Part shown: positions 27,960 through 38,243 of the stretch, one piece after another | Position numbering within the stretch: position 1 is the stretch's first letter | Layout: each line of letters begins with the position of its first letter | From: Synechococcus sp. RCC307 | Lineage (GTDB): Bacteria; Cyanobacteriota; Cyanobacteriia; PCC-6307; Cyanobiaceae | Assembly: GCA_000063525.1 (NCBI GenBank) | Contig: CT978603.1 | Location: forward strand, 1,359,105 to 1,423,104 | Reading direction: 5' to 3' | Length of the DNA: 64,000 nt | Position numbers and translations under genes: made by a program | The notes under the pieces: model-generated | Told to the model about the DNA's origin: nothing | Database searches by the model: none | The model's input: only the letters and a program-made list of their open reading frames with translations

Positions 27960-28673
27960 ATGACCACACCCCCTCTGCGCAGCCTGGGCCGCTTGCGGCC
28001 TGCTGCAGAACGCTTCCACAGCCAGCTCGATTGGCTCGATAGCTGGCATAGCTTCAGCTTTTCGCACCACCACGACCCCGATTGGATGGGTTTTGGTCCG
28101 CTGCGAGTGATCAATGACGACACGATCGCCCCAGGCCAAGGCTTTGGCATGCACCCGCACCAGAGCATGGAAATCATCACCGTGATGGTGGAAGGTGAGC
28201 TCACCCATCAAGACTCCATGGGTCACCGCGAAGTGCTCCGCGCCGGCGAGGTGCAGCGCATGAGCGCCGGCCGAGGCGTGGTGCACAGCGAAATCAACCA
28301 ATCCGCCTCCCCCTGCCGGCTCCTGCAGATCTGGGTGGAACCGCAAACCCCTGGGGGAGATCCGCAATACGAGCAGAAGCCGTTTGCCATTGCAGAGGGC
28401 TGGACCTGCCTGCTGGATCCCAGCGGTGAGGCGGAGGCCATGGCCATTCAGCGGCCGGTGCGGCTCTGGCGCAGCCAACCGCAACCAGGAATCCCCCTGG
28501 AACTGCCGCTGCAGCCCAACCGGCAGGGGTGGCTGCAGCTGATCGATGGCGCCATCACACTGGATGGGCAATTGCTGCAACGGGGTGATGGTTTGGGCTT
28601 CGAGGGCGCACCGGGGCAAACCATCGTGAGCAGCAGCACTGGCACCGACCTGCTGCTGTTTGAACTGCAATGA
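27960..28673 (+). CDS. Pirin family protein
   Basis: A bicupin of 237 residues. Pirin motifs are HSFSFSHHHDPDWMGFGPLRVINDD in outline, PGQGFGMHPHQSMEIITVMVEGEL, LRAGEVQRMSAGRGVVHSEIN and LLQIWVEP. The His/His/Glu metal set is in the N-terminal barrel, as in YhhW-type quercetinases. Its true substrate in cyanobacteria is unknown. It overlaps the next gene, ktrB, by four bases. Confidence 0.9.
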   Translation: MTTPPLRSLGRLRPAAERFHSQLDWLDSWHSFSFSHHHDPDWMGFGPLRVINDDTIAPGQGFGMHPHQSMEIITVMVEGELTHQDSMGHREVLRAGEVQRMSAGRGVVHSEINQSASPCRLLQIWVEPQTPGGDPQYEQKPFAIAEGWTCLLDPSGEAEAMAIQRPVRLWRSQPQPGIPLELPLQPNRQGWLQLIDGAITLDGQLLQRGDGLGFEGAPGQTIVSSSTGTDLLLFELQ

Positions 28674-30040
28674 GCGCCTGGCAGCGCCAGCTCACCGTTC
28701 CGCAGTTCACCGTTGTCAGCGGTTTGCTGGTGATTGCCCTTGGCACGCTGCTGCTGGCCACGCCGCTGTGCTCTGGGCCATCAGTGGACCTCTGGGAGGC
28801 GCTCTTCACCGCCACCTCCGCCATCACGGTGACGGGCCTCTCGATCATTGATGTCGGCACGGAGCTGACGTTCTTTGGACAGCTGGTGCTGGCGGTGTTG
28901 ATCATCACCGGCGGCCTGGGACTGATGGCCATCAGCACCTTCCTGCAGGGCTTTGTGCAGGGCCGCACGGGCCTGCGTCAACGCATCGACCAGGGCCGCA
29001 CCCTCGACCAATTCGGCGTGGGGGGTGTGGGCTCCACCTTCCGGGCCATCGTGATCAGTGGCGGTGTGCTGATGCTGATTGGCACGGTGCTGCTCTATGC
29101 CTTCGGCTTCACCGACATCAGCAACCCAGCCGAGCGGCTCTGGGCCGCGATGTTCCACAGCATCAGCGCCTTCAACAACGCCGGATTCAGCCTGTGGTCG
29201 GGAAGCCTTGAGGCTTATCAGAGCAATGCTGTGGTCTGCGCGGTGGTGGCAGCGCTGGTGATCGCTGGGGGCATTGGCTGGCGCGTGCTTTCCGATCTCT
29301 GGATTCATCGGCGCAACCCCCTGGAATGGCGCCGCTTGAGCCTGCAAAGCCGCGTGGTGCTGCGCAGCAGCGTGCTGTTGATCGCGGCCGGCACCTTGGG
29401 GCTGCTATTCACCGAACGGCTAGCCCCCGCTGGTGTGGTGGGGGGCTTACCGCTGCTGCAAAAGGTTGGAGTTTCGCTGTTTCAGGTGATCTCAGCGCGC
29501 ACCGCAGGGTTTGTCTCCGTGCCCCTGTCGCTCGACACCATCTCCCATGCGGGGTTGTTTCTGCTGATCCTGTTGATGTTCATTGGCGCCAGCCCCGGGG
29601 GCACTGGCGGCGGCATCAAAACCACCACTTTTGCGGTGCTGCTGTGCACCACCCGTTCCACCCTGGAAGATCGCACCGAGGTGGTGATCAATCGCCGCCG
29701 CATCCCCGGCAAACAGGTGCTGCGGGCCGTTGGCATCACCCTGGCTTCGGCCGGAGTGGTGGTGCTGATGACCATGCTGTTGGGGCTGGGGGACACCGAA
29801 GCCGGTGTGCTGGGAGATGAAGACTTCACCTTTTTGGAGAAGTTGTTCACCTGCGTGTCAGCCTTTGCCTCGGTTGGCTTTGATCTCGGCATCACCGCCC
29901 GCTTGGACCGCTGGGGACAACTGGTGCTGCTGGTTGGCATGTTCATCGGCCGACTCGGCATCCTGTTGTTGCTCTCGGCCCTCTTTGGCCGGCGTCCCCC
30001 CAGCCGGGTGCGCTACCCGCAAGAAGAACTCATCCTGTAG
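28670..30040 (+). CDS. ktrB: Potassium transporter membrane subunit, KtrB/TrkH family
   Basis: 456 residues with about ten or more membrane segments arranged as four M1-P-M2 repeats. The four selectivity-filter turns are TSAITVTGLS, SISAFNNAGFS, VISARTAGFV and CVSAFASVGFD. GASPGGTGGGIKTTT precedes the third/fourth repeat, as in KtrB (NtpJ). It takes up K+, probably driven by Na+, in the cytoplasmic membrane. It pairs with the RCK subunit gene that follows after 8 bases. Confidence 0.92.
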   Translation: MSAWQRQLTVPQFTVVSGLLVIALGTLLLATPLCSGPSVDLWEALFTATSAITVTGLSIIDVGTELTFFGQLVLAVLIITGGLGLMAISTFLQGFVQGRTGLRQRIDQGRTLDQFGVGGVGSTFRAIVISGGVLMLIGTVLLYAFGFTDISNPAERLWAAMFHSISAFNNAGFSLWSGSLEAYQSNAVVCAVVAALVIAGGIGWRVLSDLWIHRRNPLEWRRLSLQSRVVLRSSVLLIAAGTLGLLFTERLAPAGVVGGLPLLQKVGVSLFQVISARTAGFVSVPLSLDTISHAGLFLLILLMFIGASPGGTGGGIKTTTFAVLLCTTRSTLEDRTEVVINRRRIPGKQVLRAVGITLASAGVVVLMTMLLGLGDTEAGVLGDEDFTFLEKLFTCVSAFASVGFDLGITARLDRWGQLVLLVGMFIGRLGILLLLSALFGRRPPSRVRYPQEELIL

Positions 30041-30048
30041 TCACCACC

Positions 30049-30765
30049 GTGAACGCCATGACCGGCAAGCTCTGGTTATCCCAATCCAATCGCCGTGATC
30101 TCTCCGATGGCTATGCGGTGATCGGCCTGGGGCGTTTTGGCCTGGCGGTTTGCGAGGAGCTCGTGCGCTGGGGAGCCGAGGTGCTGGCCATCGACGATGA
30201 AGAGCGGGCCGTTGATGAGCTGCGCCAAGTTGAACCCTCGATTGAAGCGCGCTTGGTGGACTGCACCGATGAAGAAGCCATGCGCGAAGCCGGCGTACTG
30301 CAAGTGGGCACGGTTGTGGTGGCCATTGCCGGCTCGATTGAAGCCAGCATCACCGCCACGCTGATCGCCAAAGACGCCCCCGGCAGCCGCGTCAAACAAG
30401 TGATCGCCAGGGCCAACAGCGACATCCACATGAAGATGCTGCAACGGGTGGGCGCCGACCGGGTGGTCTATCCGTTGAAGCTGCAGGGCCAGCGGCTGGG
30501 CGAGGAGCTGGTGAGGCCCAATCTGCTGGAGCGGCTGGAGCTTGATGCCGACCACAGCATTGAAGAAATCCTGGTGCCAGAAGCCTTCTCAGGCCAATCG
30601 CTGCGGGAGCTCAACCTGCGCCGCAGCCATCACGTCACTGTGCTGGCCGCTGGCCCCCAACATGCGTTCACGGTTAACCCACCGGCCTCACTGGTGCTGC
30701 AGGCCGGTGAACGCTTGGTGGTGATGGGCAGCAAAGAGGCTCTCGCCGCCCTGCCAAACGAATAG
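30049..30765 (+). CDS. ktrA: Potassium uptake regulatory subunit, KtrA/TrkA family
   Basis: 238 residues from GTG 30049, or 235 from ATG 30058. An RCK_N Rossmann domain with YAVIGLGRFGLAVCEELV and VLAIDDEERAVDEL, EARLVDCTDEEAMREAGV, is followed by an RCK_C domain (SIEEILVPEAFSGQSLRELN). It gates KtrB according to bound nucleotide. It forms an operon with ktrB. The stop lies only 3 bases from the end of the convergent por gene. Confidence 0.92.
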   Translation: MNAMTGKLWLSQSNRRDLSDGYAVIGLGRFGLAVCEELVRWGAEVLAIDDEERAVDELRQVEPSIEARLVDCTDEEAMREAGVLQVGTVVVAIAGSIEASITATLIAKDAPGSRVKQVIARANSDIHMKMLQRVGADRVVYPLKLQGQRLGEELVRPNLLERLELDADHSIEEILVPEAFSGQSLRELNLRRSHHVTVLAAGPQHAFTVNPPASLVLQAGERLVVMGSKEALAALPNE

Positions 30766-30768
30766 GAG

Positions 30769-32192
<1,424 letters not shown>

Positions 32193-32241
32193 GACACCCG
32201 CTTGTAGCGCACGTCACCGAAGCTGCCAAGTCACCCAGACC

Positions 32242-32346
32242 TCAGGAGCGGTAAAGGCTGACGCTCAGACGCAGGGCCAAGATGGCAGCGTGGGCTGCCA
32301 CCACGAGGGCGATGTAGATCTCAGACTGAGACAAGACAGTAGCCAT
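32242..32346 (-). CDS. psaM: Photosystem I reaction centre subunit XII, PsaM
   Basis: A 34-residue gene too short for most gene finders. On the minus strand from ATG 32346 it reads MATVLSQSEIYIALVVAAHA then AILALRLSVSLYRS and a TGA. It fits PsaM: short N-terminus with SxxxIYxALV, one membrane span, then LRLSxxLY. PsaM is a small PSI subunit near the trimer interface in cyanobacteria. Its position upstream of por matches the photosynthetic context. The histidine in the membrane span is unusual compared with the versions I recall. Confidence 0.85.
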   Translation of the reverse strand: MATVLSQSEIYIALVVAAHAAILALRLSVSLYRS

Positions 32347-32457
32347 GGTGCGCAACAAGAACCTCTCCATTTTCCGTGCCAGCCCCGACTTCCCAAGGGG
32401 GCTGTCACAGCTCTTGATGGCCGTCAGAACTAGGTTGCCAGCAGAGGATTGAACGCC

Positions 32458-33114
32458 ATGCTGCTCTCCGCCTGGAGAAATCAGGTGCCTGCGCGCTCAG
32501 GAGCTGATGCGGTGGGGGCACTGAAGCAAGAGCTGTTGCGCCTGGGCTCAATGGTGGAGGAATCAGCTGTGCTGGCCCGGGCCGTGCTGTCGGGACCCGA
32601 CATGGAGGCAGCACCACAAATCCGCCGTGGCGACGACCGAATTGACAAGCTCTACCGGCGCCTGGAGGAGGAATGCGCTGATCTGCTGTGTCACAAGCGC
32701 CTCAGCCAAACCCAGGTGCGCGAGGTGCTGAGTTACATGCACTGCCTGCGCGATCTCGAGCGCTTTGGCGACTACTGCAAAGAGCTGGCCACCTTGGGCG
32801 AGCAATTGCTGCCGGCGCAGCCGGTGATGCTCCGCGACGAGGTGCTGACGATGCTCGATCGTTGCCGCTCGCTCTTAGCCCTTGCCCTCAACAGCCTCAG
32901 CGAGGAAGACCTCAGCGCCGGGGCCAGGCTCCAGGCCCTCGATGACCTGGTGGACCGGGACTACGAACGGCTGGTGGAAGAGCTCACTCAAACCTGCACC
33001 TCCAGCGAATTCCGGGATCATCAGTTGATGCTGGTGCTGGTGCTTCGCTGCATTGAGCGCATGGCCGACCATGCCGTGAATGTGAGCCAGCGGGTGGCGC
33101 GGCGCGAACGATGA
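32458..33114 (+). CDS. phoU: PhoU family phosphate uptake regulator
   Basis: 218 residues from ATG 32458; AGAGGA at 32443-32448 sits 9 bases upstream, which favours this ATG over the TTG at 32449. Two PhoU three-helix repeats are visible: LRLGSMVEESAVLARAVL with RRGDDRIDKLYRRLEEEC, then LDRCRSLLALALNSL with LDDLVDRDYERLVEEL, and the typical RCIERMADHAVNVSQRV end. PhoU links the Pst transporter to PhoR signalling. No pst genes are near. It overlaps the next gene by four bases. Confidence 0.88.
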   Translation: MLLSAWRNQVPARSGADAVGALKQELLRLGSMVEESAVLARAVLSGPDMEAAPQIRRGDDRIDKLYRRLEEECADLLCHKRLSQTQVREVLSYMHCLRDLERFGDYCKELATLGEQLLPAQPVMLRDEVLTMLDRCRSLLALALNSLSEEDLSAGARLQALDDLVDRDYERLVEELTQTCTSSEFRDHQLMLVLVLRCIERMADHAVNVSQRVARRER

Positions 33115-33584
33115 GCGAAAGCCTTGTGATCAATGTCAGTGCAGACCAGATCCGCTGCCTAGACATGAGCCCGCTGCAGGAGCTGCGGCAGCGCCCTGCC
33201 ACCGCTCTGCTGGAACTGGAAGACGGCCTCGCGCTGCAACTGGAATGGCCCCGCGCCGATGACGATCCCCGCGAACTCAGTGAAGTGCCGGAGTGCCGCC
33301 TGTGGAGCTTGCGGGCCGATGCGCTCTGCCCCTGGCTGACGCTGCTGCTGCAACGCAGCGACGGCCAACTCAGCCGCCATGTGGCCATGCAAGTGCTGCA
33401 TGAGTTCAGTCGCACGGAAGGCCTGCGCTTTGATCCCGATGACCTCAGCCTTTGGATCAGCCATCGCCTCTTCTGGCTTGATGAATGGGGCAACCAACAC
33501 GGGCTTGCCCTACGCGGACGGCTCGGTCAAATGGCAGCCGTGTTGGGCTTCAACGTGGAAGCCGGCTTCTGGCCTCAGGCCTGA
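33111..33584 (+). CDS. CRR6-family NDH-1 biogenesis protein (DUF1817)
   Basis: 157 residues. The blocks DDPRELSEVPECRLWSLRAD, CPWLTLLLQRSDGQLSRHVA and HEFSRTEGLRFDPDDL fit the family of Arabidopsis CRR6 (chlororespiratory reduction 6), a stromal factor needed for NdhI maturation; cyanobacterial members are annotated CRR6 or DUF1817. A link with NDH-1 is plausible because ndhL is elsewhere in the window. ATG overlaps phoU by four bases. The last 10 bases overlap the convergent TauE gene. Confidence 0.75.
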   Translation: MSESLVINVSADQIRCLDMSPLQELRQRPATALLELEDGLALQLEWPRADDDPRELSEVPECRLWSLRADALCPWLTLLLQRSDGQLSRHVAMQVLHEFSRTEGLRFDPDDLSLWISHRLFWLDEWGNQHGLALRGRLGQMAAVLGFNVEAGFWPQA

Positions 33585-34342
33585 AGCCAGAGCGTGATGG
33601 CGCGGCGGCTGCTGTCGATCGCCAAGGCCAAGCTCAAAATCCGCAGCAGCCAGGCCAGTTGGCGCGGACTGACGCGCTGCAACCGGCTCGCCGCCCACTT
33701 GGCCGCCACCGCCGCCAGTCCCCCCAACAGCAGCGCCGGCAGCAATTCACCGCGGCCCTCGAGCACAAATAGCGACCCCGCTCCCGCAGAAGCCAGCAGC
33801 ACAGCCACCGTGCTGAGCCGGATGGCCAGATACATGGGGATGCGCAACCAAGCCACCATCAGCGGCACCATCACCAAACCGCCGCCCAAGCCCAGCAGGC
33901 CGCCGCAGAGCCCGGCGATGCAGCCCACCAAGGCCAGCGGAAGCAGCGCCGGGGAGGGATCACTGCTGTCAACAGCGGTGGCGGACTGCTGGCGCGGCCG
34001 CACCGACAGGGCCACCAGCGCATACACAAGCGCTTGCACCGCCAGCAAATGCCAGCCCGAGAGCACCTTGCCCACCAGCGCAAAGCCGAGACCACTGGCT
34101 AGAGCCGCCAGGGCAATCACCAGCGCGGGTTGCAGTGGCAAGCGGCCCTGGCGCCAGTGGGCCCAGCTGCCTGCCGCCGTGGTGGGAACAATGGCCAAGG
34201 TGCTGGTGGCCAGCGCCTGATGGGGATCTAAACCAAGGGCCAACAACAGCGGCGAGAAAATCAAGCCGCCGCCAATGCCCAAAAAGCCCGACAACAGACC
34301 GGCGAGGATGCCTAACGGCAGCAGCAACAGCAGCTGGAGCAT
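33575..34342 (-). CDS. Sulfite exporter TauE/SafE family membrane protein
   Basis: 255 residues, about eight membrane segments in two related halves. The family turn GxxxGxxGIGGG is seen as LSGFLGIGGGLIF near residue 18 and again as CGGLLGLGGGLVMVPLM in the second half. Members export sulfite, sulfoacetate or other organic anions; the substrate here is unknown. It is divergent from the lipoate-ligase-like gene and convergent with the CRR6-type gene. Confidence 0.87.
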   Translation of the reverse strand: MLQLLLLLPLGILAGLLSGFLGIGGGLIFSPLLLALGLDPHQALATSTLAIVPTTAAGSWAHWRQGRLPLQPALVIALAALASGLGFALVGKVLSGWHLLAVQALVYALVALSVRPRQQSATAVDSSDPSPALLPLALVGCIAGLCGGLLGLGGGLVMVPLMVAWLRIPMYLAIRLSTVAVLLASAGAGSLFVLEGRGELLPALLLGGLAAVAAKWAASRLQRVSPRQLAWLLRILSLALAIDSSRRAITLWLQA

Positions 34343-34372
34343 CCCCTCCCATCACAATCGGCCCCAGCTTCG

Positions 34373-35122
34373 TTGATCCACGGCCAACGTTGGGGCCTCT
34401 ATCCGGATCTGAACAGCTCCGGCAGCGTGCAGATGGGGTTGGATCGCTGGATGCTGGGCCAGCTCAGCGAGGAGCAGCCGGTGCTGCTGCGCTTCTACCA
34501 ATGGCAGCAGCCCACCCTCTCGCTGGGGCATCACCAGGGCCCTCTCCCCAACAGTGCAGGGCTGGATGTCCCTGTGGTGCGCCGACCCACCGGCGGAGCG
34601 GCCGTTCTCCATGGCGGCGATCTTTGTTATGCCATCGCCTTGGCGCAGCCGCCGCGCGGGCAGCGACGGGCCTACCGGCTGCTGAACCAATGGTTGCAAG
34701 CGGGCTTTGCGCACTTGGGCAGCGCCTTGATCGATGGCAACAGCGAGCAGCAACGCAGGCAACAGAATTGCTTTGGCCAAGCCACCGAGGCTGATTTGGT
34801 GGACCCGCTTGGCATCAAACGGATCGGCAGCGCCCAGCTTTGGCAGCGGGGCCGGCTGCTGCAGCACGGTTCGATTCCCTTGCAGCCGCCAGCTGAGCTC
34901 TGGCAGCAGCTCTTCAATGAGCCAGCTCCCCCAGCCCTACCTGAGGCCTTCAGCCCCAATCGGCTGCGCCAGGTGTTGCTGCAGCTTGCCGAGCAGTGGC
35001 TGTTGGGATCAAAGCCGAATCAGTTGGCTTGGCCCGAGGAACCTGAGCGGTTGGCCGCCATCACTTCAGGCAAGGCCGCCACGGTTTCAGCCACAGGCCC
35101 GAGCGACAAGCCCAAGGGGTAG
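34373..35122 (+). CDS. Lipoate-protein ligase A-like / biotin-lipoate ligase domain protein
   Basis: 249 residues. The BPL/LplA core has LRFYQWQQPTLSLGHHQG, VPVVRRPTGGAAVLHGGDLCYAIAL (the RRxTGGGxxxH nucleotide/lipoate motif with GGAA here), and later IKRIGSAQLWQRGRLLQHGSI, where the ligase lysine region reads GIKRIGSAQ. Cyanobacteria have several such proteins, some of unknown substrate. Start uncertain: TTG 34373 keeps the conserved N-terminal strand but has no clear ribosome binding site; ATG 34433 is the next choice. The C-terminus overlaps the convergent protease by 103 bases. Confidence 0.82.
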   Translation: MIHGQRWGLYPDLNSSGSVQMGLDRWMLGQLSEEQPVLLRFYQWQQPTLSLGHHQGPLPNSAGLDVPVVRRPTGGAAVLHGGDLCYAIALAQPPRGQRRAYRLLNQWLQAGFAHLGSALIDGNSEQQRRQQNCFGQATEADLVDPLGIKRIGSAQLWQRGRLLQHGSIPLQPPAELWQQLFNEPAPPALPEAFSPNRLRQVLLQLAEQWLLGSKPNQLAWPEEPERLAAITSGKAATVSATGPSDKPKG

Positions 35123-36270
35123 GCGCCTTGGCGGCGAGCCTGCTCCAGCAAGGGCTGGGGCAACCGCACCGACAGCCGCCTCATCACCGCTTCCGACAGC
35201 TCAGGGCGCTCCAAGGTGCCCACCGGCAACCCCGCTGGATTGAGCACCAGCAGCCTGCCCTGCTGCGATTCCTCTAAAGCCAACACGGCCCGCCACAGCG
35301 GCGCGGTTTCAGCAATTGAGGGCAGATCAGTGAGGGGCCGCTGGTGCTGCTCGAGGGTTTCCACATCCCAGCGCTGCACGGGCACCTGCTTGAGGGGCTG
35401 ATCATCAATGAACCCCTTCCAACGCCCCCCTTGGCAGATCAGCACCCAATCCGGGCGCGGCGAATCATTGGAGAGGCGCATTTGGCTGAGGTCCCGCAGG
35501 GTTTTGCCGGGCTCCATCACCCGCAAACGGCGGCTCACGGAATCTTTCACCTGCAGATGCTGCAGTGCCCGCTGCAAGGCCAGCAGCTGCAGTTGGTTGC
35601 GGGAGGCGCCCAGGGCAAACCAGCCCAGAAGCAAAAGCCACAAGCCGCCAAAGGAGCCCGTGCGCAGAAACAGGAACACGCCAAACACCACGCCCATCCA
35701 CCCCAACAGCTGCCCGCAGCGGGTGGCCGTGCGCACGCCCTTCTCGCGGCTGCCACTGGCCTGCCACACCAGAGCTTTAACGATCTGACCACCATCGAGG
35801 GGCAAGCCGGGCAGCAGGTTGAACAAGGCCAGCAGCAAATTGAGCTGGGCTAGCACCAGGGCCACCTCCCCTAAGGGGGGCTGAATGTGGCTCAAAGGAT
35901 GCACGGCCAAGGCCAATAGGAAAGCCAAGAGCGCACTCACCGCCGGGCCAGCGGCGGCCACCAACAAAGTGCCCATGGGTGTCGCGGGATCCCGCTCAAC
36001 GGAGGCCACCCCGCCCAGCATGAACAGGGTGATGCTGCGCACCTTGACGCCAAGGCGCAGCGACATCAGCGAATGGCCGAGTTCGTGCAGCACCACGGAA
36101 ATGAACAGCAACAGTGCTGTCAGGAATCCGTAGGCAGGGTTGCCGTCAAATTGCTGGCTAAACAGAACCGTGGCCAGCACCAGAACAAAGAGCCAGCTGG
36201 GATGGATATAAAGCGGAATTCCGGCCAGGCTCATCACCTTCCAGCCTTGGCCCTGTGGGGCGTTGCTCAC
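35020..36270 (-). CDS. Site-2 protease family zinc metalloprotease (M50) with CBS-like tail
   Basis: 416 residues if started at GTG 36270, which has AAAGGGGG eight bases upstream on the minus strand; an ATG at 36315 would overlap the trpF start. Segments are LAGIPLYIHPSWLFVLVLAT, the zinc site VVLHELGHSLMSLRLGV, ITLFMLGGVASVE, and LFNLLPGLPLDGGQIVKALV with the third ligand. A C-terminal soluble portion resembles a CBS module. Such proteases cut membrane-bound regulators. The last residues overlap the convergent ligase gene. Confidence 0.9.
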   Translation of the reverse strand: MSNAPQGQGWKVMSLAGIPLYIHPSWLFVLVLATVLFSQQFDGNPAYGFLTALLLFISVVLHELGHSLMSLRLGVKVRSITLFMLGGVASVERDPATPMGTLLVAAAGPAVSALLAFLLALAVHPLSHIQPPLGEVALVLAQLNLLLALFNLLPGLPLDGGQIVKALVWQASGSREKGVRTATRCGQLLGWMGVVFGVFLFLRTGSFGGLWLLLLGWFALGASRNQLQLLALQRALQHLQVKDSVSRRLRVMEPGKTLRDLSQMRLSNDSPRPDWVLICQGGRWKGFIDDQPLKQVPVQRWDVETLEQHQRPLTDLPSIAETAPLWRAVLALEESQQGRLLVLNPAGLPVGTLERPELSEAVMRRLSVRLPQPLLEQARRQGAYPLGLSLGPVAETVAALPEVMAANRSGSSGQAN

Positions 36271-36313
36271 CTGCTTGCCCCCTTTCGACAACCACCATCC
36301 TAGAAACGCAGTC

Positions 36314-36967
36314 ATGGCTGCACAGCTGAAAATCTGCGGACTGATGCAACCGCCGCAAGCGGCGGCTGTGGCAGGGCTCGGCGCCAATGCCATCGGGGTG
36401 ATCGCTGCTCGCCGCTCCGCCCGCTTTTTAGAACCAGCACAGCGGCCAGCCCTCTGGGAGGCCGTGGCAGGCACCAACCCCAACTGCTGCCGGGTGCTGG
36501 TGGTGGTCAATCCCAGCGACAGCGAGCTGGAGAGTTTGCGGCCTGAGCAGGGCCATCAACTGCTGCAGCTGCACGGCGAAGAAACGCCAGAGCGCTGCCA
36601 GCAACTGCGTGATGAGCTGGGCTTACCCCTGTGGAAAGCCCTGCGAATCCGCAGCGCCGCTGACCTCCAACAAGCCCAGGCCTACAGCGCCGTGGTGGAT
36701 GGCCTGTTGCTCGATGCCTGGAGTAACTCGGCCCATGGCGGCACGGGCGAGCGCTTGCCGCTGCAATGGTTGCAAGGGTTTCAGCCGCTGTTGCCCTGGT
36801 GGCTCGCCGGCGGGCTCGGCCCCAGCAATGCGCGCAGCGCCCTTGATCAACTGGCGCAGCAGGGGCTGACGCCCACGGGGCTCGATGCCAGCAGCGGCGT
36901 GGAGCAAGCGCCCGGACTGAAAGATTTGCAGCTGGTGGAGGCGCTCATCAAAGCCGTTCACGGCTGA
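36314..36967 (+). CDS. trpF: Phosphoribosylanthranilate isomerase
   Basis: 217 residues from ATG 36314. It isomerises PRA to CdRP in tryptophan synthesis. Diagnostic sites are LKICGLMQP at the N-terminus (catalytic Cys), LLQLHGEE, LLLDAWSNSAHGGTGE (catalytic Asp), WWLAGGLGPSNA and GLDASSGVE. It is divergent from the M50 protease with 43 bases between starts. trpA is separate, at 51.4 kb, so trp genes are dispersed as is usual in cyanobacteria. Confidence 0.95.
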   Translation: MAAQLKICGLMQPPQAAAVAGLGANAIGVIAARRSARFLEPAQRPALWEAVAGTNPNCCRVLVVVNPSDSELESLRPEQGHQLLQLHGEETPERCQQLRDELGLPLWKALRIRSAADLQQAQAYSAVVDGLLLDAWSNSAHGGTGERLPLQWLQGFQPLLPWWLAGGLGPSNARSALDQLAQQGLTPTGLDASSGVEQAPGLKDLQLVEALIKAVHG

Positions 36968-37000
36968 AATGCGCACAATTCAGCTAGTTGCTTTGCCGCC

Positions 37001-37453
37001 ATGCCGGCTCCATGGCTGTTGGCCCAAGGACTGCTGATGGGTTGTCAGTTGATCGGCGGTCAACTGGAGTGCGTGCCGGGGATGGACCACCTCAAGCCGC
37101 AGCAGGAAATCAAGGTGCTCAAACAGCAAATCGATGCCACCAGCCAGCGGGCCTCGGATTTGCAAGCGGCGATTCAGACCCTGGGTGAGCTGGAGCTCGC
37201 AGGCGAAGCGATCGCCGGTCAGTTGATTGAAGCCCGCTGGTTGGCTGCCAACCCAACAGGTCCACAGCCCACGCTGATCCACTGGTATCGGCAAGGTGAA
37301 TCGGGCTGGTTACTGATTCCAGGTGCCGTTGGCAGCAGCTACACCGCACAACCCAGCGATGTGGGCCTGGAGTTGATGGCTGTGGCGATCGTGATCACCC
37401 CTGAGGGGCACCGGCGCGTGGCCTCAGGGCCGCTGGGGCCCGTGCGGCCTTAG
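37001..37453 (+). CDS. Hypothetical protein, picocyanobacterial type
   Basis: 150 residues starting at ATG 37001. A helical middle (LKPQQEIKVLKQQIDATSQR, ASDLQAAIQTLGELELAGEA) is followed by a beta-rich half (LIHWYRQGESGWLLIPGAVG). The N-terminus (PAPWLLAQGLLMGCQLIGGQ) is hydrophobic but not a clear signal. No family recognised. It overlaps the end of the convergent folE by 4 bases. Confidence 0.65.
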   Translation: MPAPWLLAQGLLMGCQLIGGQLECVPGMDHLKPQQEIKVLKQQIDATSQRASDLQAAIQTLGELELAGEAIAGQLIEARWLAANPTGPQPTLIHWYRQGESGWLLIPGAVGSSYTAQPSDVGLELMAVAIVITPEGHRRVASGPLGPVRP

Positions 37454-38238
37454 CCCAGCATCGATTCCTGCTGCTTCACCAACTCAAAGAACTCGGCCTT
37501 GAGGCTGGGGTCATGGCGGAAATCACCGCGCACAACAGAGTTCACCATGCTGGTTTGGGGCTCTTTCACGCCGCGCCACTTCATGCAGTAGTGCTGCGCC
37601 TTCACCAAGATGGCCAGGCCCTTGGGCTCACACAGCCGCTCGATTTCATCGGCCAGGATCATCACCGCTTCCTCTTGGATGTGAGGACGGGAGAAGACCC
37701 AATCGGCCACGCGGGCGAACTTGCTCAAGCCAATGACACTGGAGCCAGGCTTGATGCCAATCCAGCAGTTGCCAAGGATCGGCACCAGGTGGTGTGAACA
37801 GGCCGAACGCACCGTGATCGGACCAACGGTGTAAATCTCATCGAGATTTTTGACGTTGGGGAAGCTGGCGATCTTGGGTTGCTCGAGATAACGGCCCTTG
37901 AACACCTCCTGGAGGTACATCTTGGCGACGCGCTCTGCCGTCTCCTCAGTGTTGTGGTCGCGCTCGATATCAATCACCAGCGAACGCAGCAGATCGCGCA
38001 CCTTGTCGGTGACTTCCTGCTGGAGCAGCTCAAGCTCGCCGGGCTTGAGGTGGTCAGCGATGTTGTCGTTGGCCAGGTAGGGGGCATCGGCCGCTTCCAG
38101 GCGAGCCCGAATCACGGAGCTGATGGAACGCGGCAGGGTCTTCGTGATGCTGCGGGCCACAGCGGAGCCATCCAGCACAGGCGAACCAATGGAAGGAGAA
38201 GCAGACGCCATTGCAGTGGTGTCGTCGAGTGCAGTCAT
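37450..38238 (-). CDS. folE: GTP cyclohydrolase I
   Basis: 262 residues; the first ~60 are a variable extension. The enzyme converts GTP to dihydroneopterin triphosphate for folate and pterin synthesis. The core has VGPITVRSACSHHLVPILG with the zinc Cys and His, VIGLSKFARVADWVFSRPHI in outline, LVKAQHYCMKWRGVKEP with the second zinc Cys, and SMVNSVVRGDF. A PTPS/QueD homologue near the right end may use its product. It is the last gene of a minus-strand run with the SDR gene 5 bases upstream. Confidence 0.95.
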   Translation of the reverse strand: MTALDDTTAMASASPSIGSPVLDGSAVARSITKTLPRSISSVIRARLEAADAPYLANDNIADHLKPGELELLQQEVTDKVRDLLRSLVIDIERDHNTEETAERVAKMYLQEVFKGRYLEQPKIASFPNVKNLDEIYTVGPITVRSACSHHLVPILGNCWIGIKPGSSVIGLSKFARVADWVFSRPHIQEEAVMILADEIERLCEPKGLAILVKAQHYCMKWRGVKEPQTSMVNSVVRGDFRHDPSLKAEFFELVKQQESMLG

Positions 38239-38243
38239 GGAGC

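Noticed and set aside
36271-36315. M50 protease start at ATG 36315
   Set aside because: It would overlap the trpF start and lacks a good ribosome site, whereas GTG 36270 has AAAGGGGG at proper distance.
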